Source: Spirochaetaceae bacterium
Lineage (GTDB): Bacteria; Spirochaetota; Spirochaetia; Treponematales; Treponemataceae
DNA: 21,944 nucleotides
NCBI GenBank assembly: GCA_017382775.1
Contig: JAFNZQ010000164.1
Location: 1 to 21,944 of the forward strand
Direction: 5' to 3'
Made by a program: the position numbers and the translations under genes. Of the stretch, positions 8,503 through 15,449 are shown piece after piece. The notes beneath the pieces were generated by a model. It had not been told where the DNA came from, made no database searches, and saw only the letters and a list, made by a program, of their open reading frames with translations. How positions within the stretch are numbered: position 1 is the stretch's first letter; each line of letters starts with the position of its first letter.

Positions 8503-9074
8503 AAATTTTTAATTGGGATGCGTTGCCGAATTGCGAAGAATATTTTTCCCGAGGCTGTGGCCTTTCCGTGGGCCTTTTCGACGGTGTGCATTTGGGGCAC
8601 CAAATGATTTTCCAAAAACTATTGGATTATCGGGAAAAAAATCCGGAAATTCCTGTGGGAGTTTTGACTTTTCGTAATTTACCTCAAAAAAATGGGGAAA
8701 AAATCACAACTTTTGAAAAAAAAATGGAATTTTTCGAAAAAATTTCGCTGGATTTCATTATTCCTATTGACAATTTTGAAAAAATCGGTATAATGAAAGG
8801 AGCAGATTTTTTTTCGGAACTGAAAAAAAAATGCAACCTTGCGTTTTTAGTCGTAGGCGAAGATTTTCGATGCGGAAAAAATCGAGATTTCGGAATGACC
8901 GAAATTGCGGATTTTGCGCAAAAAAATAATTTTTTGTGCGAATTTTTACCGGAATTTACCTTGGACGGTCTACCTTGCCGTTCCAGTGTAATCCGTGATT
9001 TGCTGAAAAAAAATCATGTCGCTTTGGCGAACAAAATGCTTGGAAAGTTTAGAGAGGAGCAAAAATGGCATTAG
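8499..9074 (+). CDS. ribF: RibF-type FAD synthetase, adenylyltransferase domain only
   Basis: This 191-residue protein corresponds only to the N-terminal half of bifunctional RibF. It transfers AMP from ATP to FMN to make FAD. The nucleotidyltransferase motif GLFDGVHLGHQ is at residues 25-35, the VVGEDFRCGKNRDFG segment lies mid-protein, and SSVIRDLL is at 162-169. The protein stops directly after that segment, where the riboflavin kinase domain of the usual roughly 310-residue enzyme would begin. It starts with GTG overlapping the truB TGA and overlaps rpsO by 10 nt. It is visibly richer in A than its neighbours, with runs of 8-9 A (8716-8724, 8823-8831, 9006-9013). A separate riboflavin kinase, or import of FMN, would be needed. 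It also contains a promoter for rpsO. Confidence 0.85.
   Translation: MKIFNWDALPNCEEYFSRGCGLSVGLFDGVHLGHQMIFQKLLDYREKNPEIPVGVLTFRNLPQKNGEKITTFEKKMEFFEKISLDFIIPIDNFEKIGIMKGADFFSELKKKCNLAFLVVGEDFRCGKNRDFGMTEIADFAQKNNFLCEFLPEFTLDGLPCRSSVIRDLLKKNHVALANKMLGKFREEQKWH
8767..8794 (+). promoter_or_regulatory. Perfect-consensus promoter inside ribF, likely for rpsO
   Basis: TTGACA at 8767-8772 and TATAAT at 8789-8794 are separated by 16 bp within the ribF coding region. Transcription would begin near 8801, about 264 nt before the rpsO start. The A- and T-rich surroundings favour promoter activity. No other promoter is visible closer to rpsO. Confidence 0.65.
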
Positions 9075-9334
9075 CTAAAGAAAGAACTGTGGCACTTTGT
9101 ACAAAATTCGGATCCAATGCCCAGGACACAGGAAATGCGAAGGTTCAGATCGCAATTTGTACGGAACGAATCAAGGATTTGACCCTTCATACACAGAATT
9201 ATAAACATGATTCTTGTGCAAAACGCAGCCTTCTTAAAATTGTGGGACATCGTCGTCGTCTTTTGAAGTACCTTAAAAATCGCAACTTGGACGAGTACCG
9301 TGCCCTTATAAAAGAATTGGGCTTGCGAAAATAA
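9065..9334 (+). CDS. rpsO: 30S ribosomal protein S15
   Basis: This 89-residue protein has the normal S15 length and pattern. It has an N-terminal helix, the DTGNAKVQIAICTERIKDLTLH segment, then the HDSCAKRSLLKIVGHRRRLLKYLK helix that contacts 16S rRNA helices 20-22, and a C-terminal YRALIKELGLRK helix. GAGGAG lies just before the ATG, inside the end of ribF. It contains three cysteines (C12, C32, C47), more than I would expect for S15. It is the last gene of the operon. The usual neighbour pnp is not downstream here. Confidence 0.96.
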   Translation: MALAKERTVALCTKFGSNAQDTGNAKVQIAICTERIKDLTLHTQNYKHDSCAKRSLLKIVGHRRRLLKYLKNRNLDEYRALIKELGLRK

Positions 9335-9387
9335 TTTTCGAATTTCCCTTTCGAAGTATTTACGGCAAAAAATTGTCTCATAAAAGT

Positions 9388-9430
9388 CCTGCTTGAATTG
9401 TTTTCGAGTGGGATTTTTGTGTATTTTTTA
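9388..9430 (+). terminator. Weak hairpin terminator after rpsO
   Basis: CCTGCTTGAA at 9388-9397 can pair with TTCGAGTGGG at 9403-9412 through 10 bp, including several G-U pairs. T-rich runs follow at 9414-9418 and 9424-9429. It lies about 54 nt after the rpsO stop and upstream of the next promoter, a sensible place for the operon end. Confidence 0.45.
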
Positions 9431-9439
9431 TGCAAGGGC

Positions 9440-9468
9440 TTGACCTTTTTTGCACTTAATGATAAAAT
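9440..9468 (+). promoter_or_regulatory. Promoter abutting the membrane-protein gene
   Basis: TTGACC at 9440-9445 and TAAAAT at 9463-9468 are separated by 17 bp. The -10 ends only 6 nt before the ATG at 9475, so the expected transcription start coincides with the start codon. Confidence 0.75.
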
Positions 9469-9474
9469 TAGTCA

Positions 9475-10548
9475 ATGTCGAAAGTTTTTTCTGTTGAAGT
9501 GGTCGTTTTTGTGTCTCTTTTCATTTCCTGTATTCGACCGTTTTTTAAATTCAAATCCGGCGTGCGTCGCTGTGCCTTTTTTTCCCCTTTTGCCATGGTG
9601 GTGTGTATTTTAGGCGTTCTTTCCCTGAACGTAAATTGTTCCTTCGTGGTGCTGTCGGCCTTGTCTCTTGCGATTTTTGTGATAAATATTCCCTATTTAA
9701 GTGCCAGGGAAGAAGATTTTCAATACTCATTTTATTCCATTCCCTTTTTGATAATGAATTTTTTTCTCTTGCTGATATTGCTGGCGGCCGGAGTTTTCAC
9801 CTGGTATTTCCGAGTTCCGGGACGTCCCTTGGTGGACGGCAGGCAAATTCCCCTGGAACGAAATGTGGAACAGTTTTGCGGTGATTTTTCCCGTGGATTT
9901 TCCCCCAGGGTGGATTTTCGCTCCATGCCCAATGCTGTTTTTCACATTATTTATCCGACGAAAAAGGATACCGATGAAATTTGCCTGTACATTCCCGAAA
10001 CATTCACCTCCGTTGACGACTGCATGGCCACCATTGAGGCCTTGGCAGAACAGGGCAAAATCGTTGTGGCTGCGGACTTTTTCTGTCCCTCCGTGTCCTT
10101 TTTCGATTCCCATTTTGACAATCGCTGGACTCGTCACGAATATATGCGACTGCAAAACTTTTTGGGTAAGTCTTTCGCCGGAAACAATCGTAACAACTGG
10201 GATGCCATTAAAAGTAAGGAATTGACAGCCATAACCCAAATTCTTCCGAAAATTGAAAGCAAAGTTTTCAAATCCGCCTGGAATAAGGACAGTGAAAGGA
10301 AAAAAATCATTGTCGTGGCCGGAAAAGAGGCCTTTCCCTTGTTGGAAGGTGTTTTCCCCCGATTTTTTGGAAGTTACACCCGTTATTATTGCATAAATTC
10401 TGCGGAAAATCCCATTCCCGGATATCGCGACGGATTCGGGGATTTGGCGGTGTTCCATCCCTTTGAATATTACATTAGTGAAGGCGACAAAACCGGTGGC
10501 TGGATGCAGGCCAAGTTGATTGCGTCCAAAATAGGAGAAATGAAATGA
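9475..10548 (+). CDS. Unrecognised membrane protein with C-terminal soluble domain
   Basis: This 357-residue protein is not one I recognise. The first 115 residues hold about four hydrophobic segments (about 7-23, 36-56, 59-74 and 88-112). A soluble domain of about 240 residues follows, with strand-like stretches KIVVAADFF, IIVVAGKEAFPLL and LAVFHPFEYYI that suggest an alpha/beta fold. A frame stop (TAG at 9469-9471) excludes an upstream start, and no ribosome binding site is present. The gene ends with ATGA overlapping the Nif3-like gene, followed closely by lspA, so the three probably form one unit. Fold comparison with alpha/beta hydrolases would be a reasonable first test. No function is claimed. 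Confidence 0.8.
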   Translation: MSKVFSVEVVVFVSLFISCIRPFFKFKSGVRRCAFFSPFAMVVCILGVLSLNVNCSFVVLSALSLAIFVINIPYLSAREEDFQYSFYSIPFLIMNFFLLLILLAAGVFTWYFRVPGRPLVDGRQIPLERNVEQFCGDFSRGFSPRVDFRSMPNAVFHIIYPTKKDTDEICLYIPETFTSVDDCMATIEALAEQGKIVVAADFFCPSVSFFDSHFDNRWTRHEYMRLQNFLGKSFAGNNRNNWDAIKSKELTAITQILPKIESKVFKSAWNKDSERKKIIVVAGKEAFPLLEGVFPRFFGSYTRYYCINSAENPIPGYRDGFGDLAVFHPFEYYISEGDKTGGWMQAKLIASKIGEMK

Positions 10549-11294
10549 ACCAGTTTGATTTGAACGAATATTTCGAAAGCCTTTTGTCCATAAAAAAATG
10601 GACTCGGGACGTGAGCCAAAACGGGATTCAGGTGGAAAATTCCGGTGGGGAAATCACCAAAATTGCCTTCGCCACCGATGCCTGCGATAAAACCATTTCT
10701 CGGGCAAAGGCCTTGGGCGCGAATATGCTTTTTGTTCATCACGGACTGTTTTGGGCTTCACCTCAAACCGTAACCGGTATTTTTTACAAACGAATTAGAG
10801 ACCTTATTTCCGCCGATATGGTGCTTTTCGCCTGTCACTTGCCCTTGGATGCTCATCCCACTTTGGGAAACAACGGAGCTTTGGCCCAAAAGTTGAATTT
10901 ACAAAACCGGCAACCTTTTTGCGAATATGCCGGAGATTACATCGGTTTTCAAGGCGATTTGGTTGCCGGTGATACTGTGGAAGACCTTTGCAAAAAATTG
11001 GATGTGGAACCTTTGGGGATTTTACCTTTCGGTAAGAAAATTCCCCAAAAGGCCTGTATCGTTTCCGGTGGCGCATCCCACGAAATTGAAGATGCAGTAA
11101 AAGCCGGCGCCGATATTTATATCACCGGAGAGATAAATCACCAAATGTACCATTTTGCCGCCGAAAATGAAATTTCCGTCTTGGCCTTGGGACATTATGC
11201 CAGCGAAATTTGGGGAGTTCGTGCGGTGATGGAGCAAGTGAAGAAAGATTTGAACATTGATGTGGAATTTATCCACATGCCCACCGGCTTGTAG
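10545..11294 (+). CDS. Nif3-like dinuclear metal centre protein (DUF34)
   Basis: This 249-residue protein belongs to the Nif3/DUF34 (YbgI/YqfO) family, hexameric proteins with a two-metal site. The metal ligands appear as the HH pair at 65-66 (FVHHGLFW) and H217/E221 in LALGHYASE. The ITGEINHQMYHFA segment is also characteristic. The length fits the short form without the inserted PII-like domain. The biochemical role is unsettled; GTP cyclohydrolase I-like or metal-related functions have been suggested for the family. It overlaps the upstream membrane-protein gene by ATGA and is 8 nt from lspA, with GGAGG before that gene. Confidence 0.9.
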   Translation: MNQFDLNEYFESLLSIKKWTRDVSQNGIQVENSGGEITKIAFATDACDKTISRAKALGANMLFVHHGLFWASPQTVTGIFYKRIRDLISADMVLFACHLPLDAHPTLGNNGALAQKLNLQNRQPFCEYAGDYIGFQGDLVAGDTVEDLCKKLDVEPLGILPFGKKIPQKACIVSGGASHEIEDAVKAGADIYITGEINHQMYHFAAENEISVLALGHYASEIWGVRAVMEQVKKDLNIDVEFIHMPTGL

Positions 11295-11302
11295 GAGGCC
11301 TT

Positions 11303-11797
11303 ATGACCAAAAAGCAAAAATTGCTGAGTTTGACTTTACCCCTGGGAGTGATAATCCTCGATCAAATTACTAAAATTTTAATTGTGGCGAAAATACCCAT
11401 GTGGACTGTGGGAAAAAGCTTTTTCGGCGATTTTTTGCGGATTGTCCACGTTCGCAACCTGGGAATTGCATTTAGTTTAGGTGACGGATTCCCCGACCAT
11501 ATTCGTAGTGCCGTTTTCAAGATTTTGCCCCTCATCGCCCTGGTGGTGATTTTAATTTATTATTTCAAATCCAATGAGTTTACTCCCTTCCAAGGCTGGA
11601 ATTTGGCCGGCATCGTAGGTGGAGGTTTTGGCAATCTCATTGACAGGTTTTTTCGTCCGGATGGTGTTGTGGATTTTATTGACGTAAAATTTTACGGACT
11701 TTTCGGGTTGGAACGATGGCCCACTTTCAATGTGGCGGACGCCACCGTTGTTGTGTGTGGCACCCTCTTTGCCATTTCGTTGCTGAAAAAGAGATAG
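11303..11797 (+). CDS. lspA: Lipoprotein signal peptidase (signal peptidase II)
   Basis: This 164-residue inner-membrane aspartyl protease cleaves the signal peptides of diacylated prolipoproteins. It has four hydrophobic segments and the conserved motifs DQITK (D20), NLGIAFS (N52), GGGFGNLIDR (about 106-115), VVDFID with catalytic D124, and FNVADA with catalytic D146. The length is exactly typical. GGAGG at 11293-11297 lies shortly before the ATG. It probably shares a transcript with the two upstream genes. Spirochaetes carry many surface lipoproteins, so this is an expected housekeeping gene. Confidence 0.97.
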   Translation: MTKKQKLLSLTLPLGVIILDQITKILIVAKIPMWTVGKSFFGDFLRIVHVRNLGIAFSLGDGFPDHIRSAVFKILPLIALVVILIYYFKSNEFTPFQGWNLAGIVGGGFGNLIDRFFRPDGVVDFIDVKFYGLFGLERWPTFNVADATVVVCGTLFAISLLKKR

Positions 11798-11825
11798 ACT
11801 CCCTTTCGGCAACGGCTCAATTCTG

Positions 11826-12329
11826 TTAATTCTTTTTGAACACCTGAACGTGAATGGCATCCTTGGCCACCGTGTCGCTTTCATATACCGACACCTGAAC
11901 CCAGTCGCCCACGGAAATGTCCTCCAAGGAAAGTTGTGGCGGCGGTGTGGGGCGTTCAACCATATTCATCCCCCAATGGGAACGATCCCGCCGGGGTCTG
12001 TCTCCCTCTTGGGAACGATCCCGCTGCGGCCTGTCGCCTTCTTGGGAACGATCCCGCCGGGGCCTGTCGCCAATTTGCGGACGTTCCTTTGGAAGTTGGA
12101 TAATTCGGGTTTTGGGGTTTATGACAACTTTAATGTCCACAGAGTCGCTATTAACGACAATGAAGGATGAGTTGTCCTTATCAACGGATTTTACGCTTCC
12201 CATAATTTTTTCATTGTGGGAGTGTCGTTTCATTTTTCCGCAAAAATTCGGTTGCATCGGGCTTTGGGCAAAGGTCACCGATGTTGTCAACACCACTACT
12301 GCCGCGGCAAGGCTTAAAATGCGTTTCAT
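11826..12329 (-). CDS. Exported DUF5666-like protein with an Arg/Asp-rich repeat
   Basis: This 167-residue protein starts with a clear signal peptide (MKRILSLAAAVVVLTTSVTFAQ). The flanks MGSVKSVDKDNSSFIVV...VKVVINPKTRI and SLEDISVGDWVQVSVYE...AIHVQVF resemble the small beta-barrel DUF5666 family. Between them lies a hydrophilic insert of repeated 11-residue units (GDRPRRDRSQE type). The frame extends upstream to 12431, but GGAGG and the signal peptide fix the start at the ATG complementary to 12327-12329. It is convergent with lspA and divergent from ppaC. No intrinsic terminator is clear on its 3' side. The function is unknown; the family often has periplasmic or cell-envelope roles. Confidence 0.75.
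   Translation of the reverse strand: MKRILSLAAAVVVLTTSVTFAQSPMQPNFCGKMKRHSHNEKIMGSVKSVDKDNSSFIVVNSDSVDIKVVINPKTRIIQLPKERPQIGDRPRRDRSQEGDRPQRDRSQEGDRPRRDRSHWGMNMVERPTPPPQLSLEDISVGDWVQVSVYESDTVAKDAIHVQVFKKN
11977..12075 (-). repeat. Three tandem 33-bp repeats inside the DUF5666-like gene
   Basis: Three units at 11977-12009, 12010-12042 and 12043-12075 begin with TGGGAACGATCCCG and differ at a few positions. The 33-bp period keeps the reading frame and encodes 11-residue units of the type GDRPRRDRSQE. Copy number could vary between strains without breaking the frame. Confidence 0.9.
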
Positions 12330-12403
12330 TATTGCGCCTCCGTGAAAATAACAATTTGGAATTTTAAATGTTACAAAGTAATCCGTAAAATCAAATTTCC
12401 CTA

Positions 12404-12432
12404 TTGACAAAAATCCACCAATAGTGTACAAT
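12404..12432 (+). promoter_or_regulatory. Promoter abutting ppaC
   Basis: TTGACA at 12404-12409 and TACAAT at 12427-12432 are separated by 17 bp. The ATG at 12438 follows the -10 after only 5 nt, so the transcript is expected to start at or within the start codon. The 108-nt gap to the divergent gene holds no other clear element. Confidence 0.8.
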
Positions 12433-12437
12433 AAGGC

Positions 12438-14099
12438 ATGAATACAGCATTACAGAAGAAAATTTATGTTATAGGACATAAAAATCCCGATACGGATTCC
12501 ATCGTTTCTGCAATAGCTTTGGCAGATTTTCACAAAAAGCAAGGTGATGATTTTTACATTGCCGCTCGCGCCGGAAAAGTCAATGCTCAAACGGAATATA
12601 TTTTGAACCGTTTCGGTGTTTCCTTCCCCGAATTTTTGCCGGATTTGGTGCCCAAAGTGGCCTACTACATGAAACCATATCGTGCCGTAATCGGCAAAGA
12701 TGCCTCTTTGTGGGAAGCCGTCAGCAAAATGGAAGAAATGAATTTGACGGTTTTGCCTGTGGTGGATGAAGAAGGCAAATATTGCTCCCTTCTCCATTAC
12801 AATGCCTTTGCTCGCAATATTTTAAAATTGCTGAATCCCAAAAAAATGACGGCAATTTCCACCAGCATAGACTTATTGGTAAAGACATTAAATGCCCAGG
12901 TTTTGTTGAAGTTTAATCCCGAAAAGGTAGCAAAAACCACAATTCTTGTGGCATCTGCCAGTTTTGAGTCTTTCAAAAAAATGTTGGATATGCATCCACC
13001 GGAAAATGTTGTGGTAATCACCGGCGATCGGGAAGATGTTCAGGAATATTGTATTGAAAAAGGTGTTCGTGCCATTGTTATTTCCTTGGGATTTGTTATG
13101 ACAAAGGAATTGCAGGATAAGGCCGCAAAGAAGAAAATTTCCGTTATGGTCAGTCCCTACAACACATCTTCTTCCTGTATGCTTATTTTGCAGTCCATGC
13201 CCGTGGTTTCCCTTTCCGACACAGTTTTGGCTACAGTACGAGCCACCGACACCGTGCGAAGAATTAAACCGGTTTTGGCCAAGTCTCCAAACCGACTTTT
13301 GCCCGTGGTTGACGACAACAATACCGTAATCGGCGTAATCAGCGAAAACGACCTTCTCCACGAACCCAATGTGGAAGTGGTTTTGGTGGATCACAACGAG
13401 TTTTCCCAGGCCATTGAGGGCGTGGAAAATTATAAAATCATTGAGGTGGTGGATCATCACCGATTGGGAACTTGGACCACAAAGTCTCCCATAATGTTTG
13501 TGAACAAACCTGTGGGTGCCACCAGTACCATTGTGGCAAATATGTTTAGGGAAAAAACAATTCCCATCAGCCGTGAAATTGCATCCATTTTGTTGTCGGG
13601 AATTCTTTCCGATACTTTGATTTTACAGTCTGCCACAACAACGCCCACCGACATCGAAACTGCGGAATACCTTTCCACAATTGCTAATTTGGACATTGAA
13701 GAATTGGGCAAGAGCATAATCCAGGCCGCGGGAAATCTTTCGGGACGAACCGCACAGGATGTAATCCACCAGGATCTCAAAGAATATTCGGAAGATGACA
13801 TAAAATTCTCCATCAGCCAAATTGAAGTGGGAAGCACCGATGAAATTATGTCTCGCAAATCGGAATTTTTGCAGGAGTTGAAGAAGCTGCAAGAAGGAAA
13901 TGACTTGTTCTTCTCTTCCCTCATGGCAACGGACACAACACGCCTAACCAGTGTACTTTTCGTTGCCGGAAAAGAGGCCTTCCTGCAACAGTTGGAAATT
14001 CCTCGTGTGGAAGACGGCATTTACAAGTTGAAAGATATTGTTTCCCGAAAGAAGCAGTTGGTGCCTTTGTTGACGGAACAACTGGCTCGTTTGGCATAA
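12438..14099 (+). CDS. ppaC: Family II (manganese-dependent) inorganic pyrophosphatase with CBS and DRTGG domains
   Basis: This 553-residue DHH-superfamily enzyme hydrolyses pyrophosphate to phosphate. The metal-binding motif GHKNPDTDS is at residues 13-21 (H14, D18, D20), and the DHH motif is at 339-341 in VVDHHRLG. Between them a regulatory insert holds CBS-like halves (about 70-130 and 255-310, with LPVVDEEG and LPVVDDNNTVIGVIS) around a DRTGG-like domain (VVVITGDREDVQEYCIEKGVRAIVI). Nucleotides regulate activity in such enzymes. The length fits the CBS/DRTGG subclass, against about 310 for simple forms. The GHK motif is so near the N-terminus that no later start is possible. There is no normal ribosome binding site spacing. 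Confidence 0.95.
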   Translation: MNTALQKKIYVIGHKNPDTDSIVSAIALADFHKKQGDDFYIAARAGKVNAQTEYILNRFGVSFPEFLPDLVPKVAYYMKPYRAVIGKDASLWEAVSKMEEMNLTVLPVVDEEGKYCSLLHYNAFARNILKLLNPKKMTAISTSIDLLVKTLNAQVLLKFNPEKVAKTTILVASASFESFKKMLDMHPPENVVVITGDREDVQEYCIEKGVRAIVISLGFVMTKELQDKAAKKKISVMVSPYNTSSSCMLILQSMPVVSLSDTVLATVRATDTVRRIKPVLAKSPNRLLPVVDDNNTVIGVISENDLLHEPNVEVVLVDHNEFSQAIEGVENYKIIEVVDHHRLGTWTTKSPIMFVNKPVGATSTIVANMFREKTIPISREIASILLSGILSDTLILQSATTTPTDIETAEYLSTIANLDIEELGKSIIQAAGNLSGRTAQDVIHQDLKEYSEDDIKFSISQIEVGSTDEIMSRKSEFLQELKKLQEGNDLFFSSLMATDTTRLTSVLFVAGKEAFLQQLEIPRVEDGIYKLKDIVSRKKQLVPLLTEQLARLA

Positions 14100-14147
14100 G
14101 GCCGCAAAAAATCACTATGCTCAACTGTATTAAGGGGAATTTTCTTT

Positions 14148-15449
14148 ATGCGTAAGTTATATTTTTTCGCGGCGGTTGCACTTTCGGCCTTTTCCGCCTT
14201 TTCCGTGGATTTTTCCGTCTCCAATGAAGTGGACATTCGTTCTCGAAAACTGCCCTTTGACATTGTTGCCAGGGAATCGGAGCATTCCCTGGATATGCTG
14301 CGAAACACCACGGATTTGCGAATTAAAGGTGAGAAATTCGATTTTTTCTATCGGGCAAGGCTGAATTTTCACGAATATTCCCGATATTCCGATGTAATTT
14401 CCGGCTTTTTGCCCGGGGAAAATGCGTCCCAAATCAATTTGCTTATTCATCCCTGCAAATATTTTTCCTTTGGAGTGGGTACGGATTTTGATTTGAAAGC
14501 CGGCCCCGTTTCCCTTTGGGATGACGACATTTATTACGCATCCACCGGTAGCGGAATGTGGAACAAATCGGTGATTAGTGATGGTTCTGTTGTGCCCGGA
14601 GTGGGTGTTCCCGCCGATTCCATTGTAAGAACCCGAGGCCGTGGCGCCCAACCCTTTCTGTCAACACCGGCCACCTATGCCACATCGGGACTTTTGTTGG
14701 AAATAAAGCCAATTCAAGGCCTTATGGTGGCCGTTAATGTGCCAATCCAATCTTTCCGAAACCTTATTCTTTTCAACGGAATTTCCGGTCGGGATTTTCA
14801 AATGCGATTTGCCGCAACCTATACCGCGGAACAACTGTTTCATGTCGGAGTGAGTTGTGCAACCTCCTTTGATGCGTCCCGAAATCCTTGGTCGATTTAC
14901 GCCGGTGCGGAATTGTTGTTCATGGGAATGTGGCAGCCACAGTTGTTTTTCAACTACATAAGTCGTGGTGCAGGGGATGGGGAAACATCGGTTTTTCGCT
15001 TTAATTCCCAAACGAATTTTGGCCTGCGTCTGCCATTTTCTATTGGGAAATTTTCCTTTTCGCCGGAATTGGCCGTGTCCGCCTATAATTTTCCCAACGG
15101 AATTTCTTCCTACGAAGAAGATTTTCTGCGGATGAAACGGGGAGTTCCCATTTTCGTGGCCATTCCCTTCAATTATAATTTCAACGACAACATTTCCGCA
15201 GGCCTGTGGCTGTCCTATGCCATGGGTGCATTACGAAATGAACGGCAATATCCCGAAAACAGATGGAATCCCGTTGTGGATAGCCGAGTTGTAATTCGTC
15301 CCGAGGGATATTTCGTCACTCCTGTGGGAGACTTCGGTGTGCGTGTATGGATGATTTTGGATATACGCCAAGGGGATCTCTTCGATGATAAGGATGGAGT
15401 GGCCATGGGATACAGGCTTGATTGTTCATGGAAAGTACATTACAAGTAA
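14148..15449 (+). CDS. Predicted outer-membrane beta-barrel protein
   Basis: This 433-residue protein begins with a signal peptide (MRKLYFFAAVALSAFSAFS, cleavage near residue 19). It is rich in alternating polar/aromatic strands, for example FDFFYRARLNF, YFSFGVGTDFDL, IYAGAELLFM and NISAGLWLSYAM. The last residues (DCSWKVHYK) form a strand but do not end in the usual aromatic residue. I do not recognise a specific family; Treponema genomes carry many such paralogous barrel proteins. AAGGGG at 14132-14137 precedes the ATG by 10 nt. It follows ppaC by 48 nt with no clear terminator, so they may be co-transcribed. Its end overlaps the radical SAM gene by 22 nt. Confidence 0.7.
   Translation: MRKLYFFAAVALSAFSAFSVDFSVSNEVDIRSRKLPFDIVARESEHSLDMLRNTTDLRIKGEKFDFFYRARLNFHEYSRYSDVISGFLPGENASQINLLIHPCKYFSFGVGTDFDLKAGPVSLWDDDIYYASTGSGMWNKSVISDGSVVPGVGVPADSIVRTRGRGAQPFLSTPATYATSGLLLEIKPIQGLMVAVNVPIQSFRNLILFNGISGRDFQMRFAATYTAEQLFHVGVSCATSFDASRNPWSIYAGAELLFMGMWQPQLFFNYISRGAGDGETSVFRFNSQTNFGLRLPFSIGKFSFSPELAVSAYNFPNGISSYEEDFLRMKRGVPIFVAIPFNYNFNDNISAGLWLSYAMGALRNERQYPENRWNPVVDSRVVIRPEGYFVTPVGDFGVRVWMILDIRQGDLFDDKDGVAMGYRLDCSWKVHYK

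Noticed and set aside
9335-9474. Expected pnp gene after rpsO.
   Set aside because: It is simply not here; the next gene is an unrelated membrane protein with its own promoter. Absence from the window says nothing about the genome.
11850-12345. Open frames on the + strand over the DUF5666-like gene.
   Set aside because: They are kept open by the 33-bp repeat. The minus-strand gene has a signal peptide, a ribosome binding site and a recognisable domain pattern, while the + strand frames have none.
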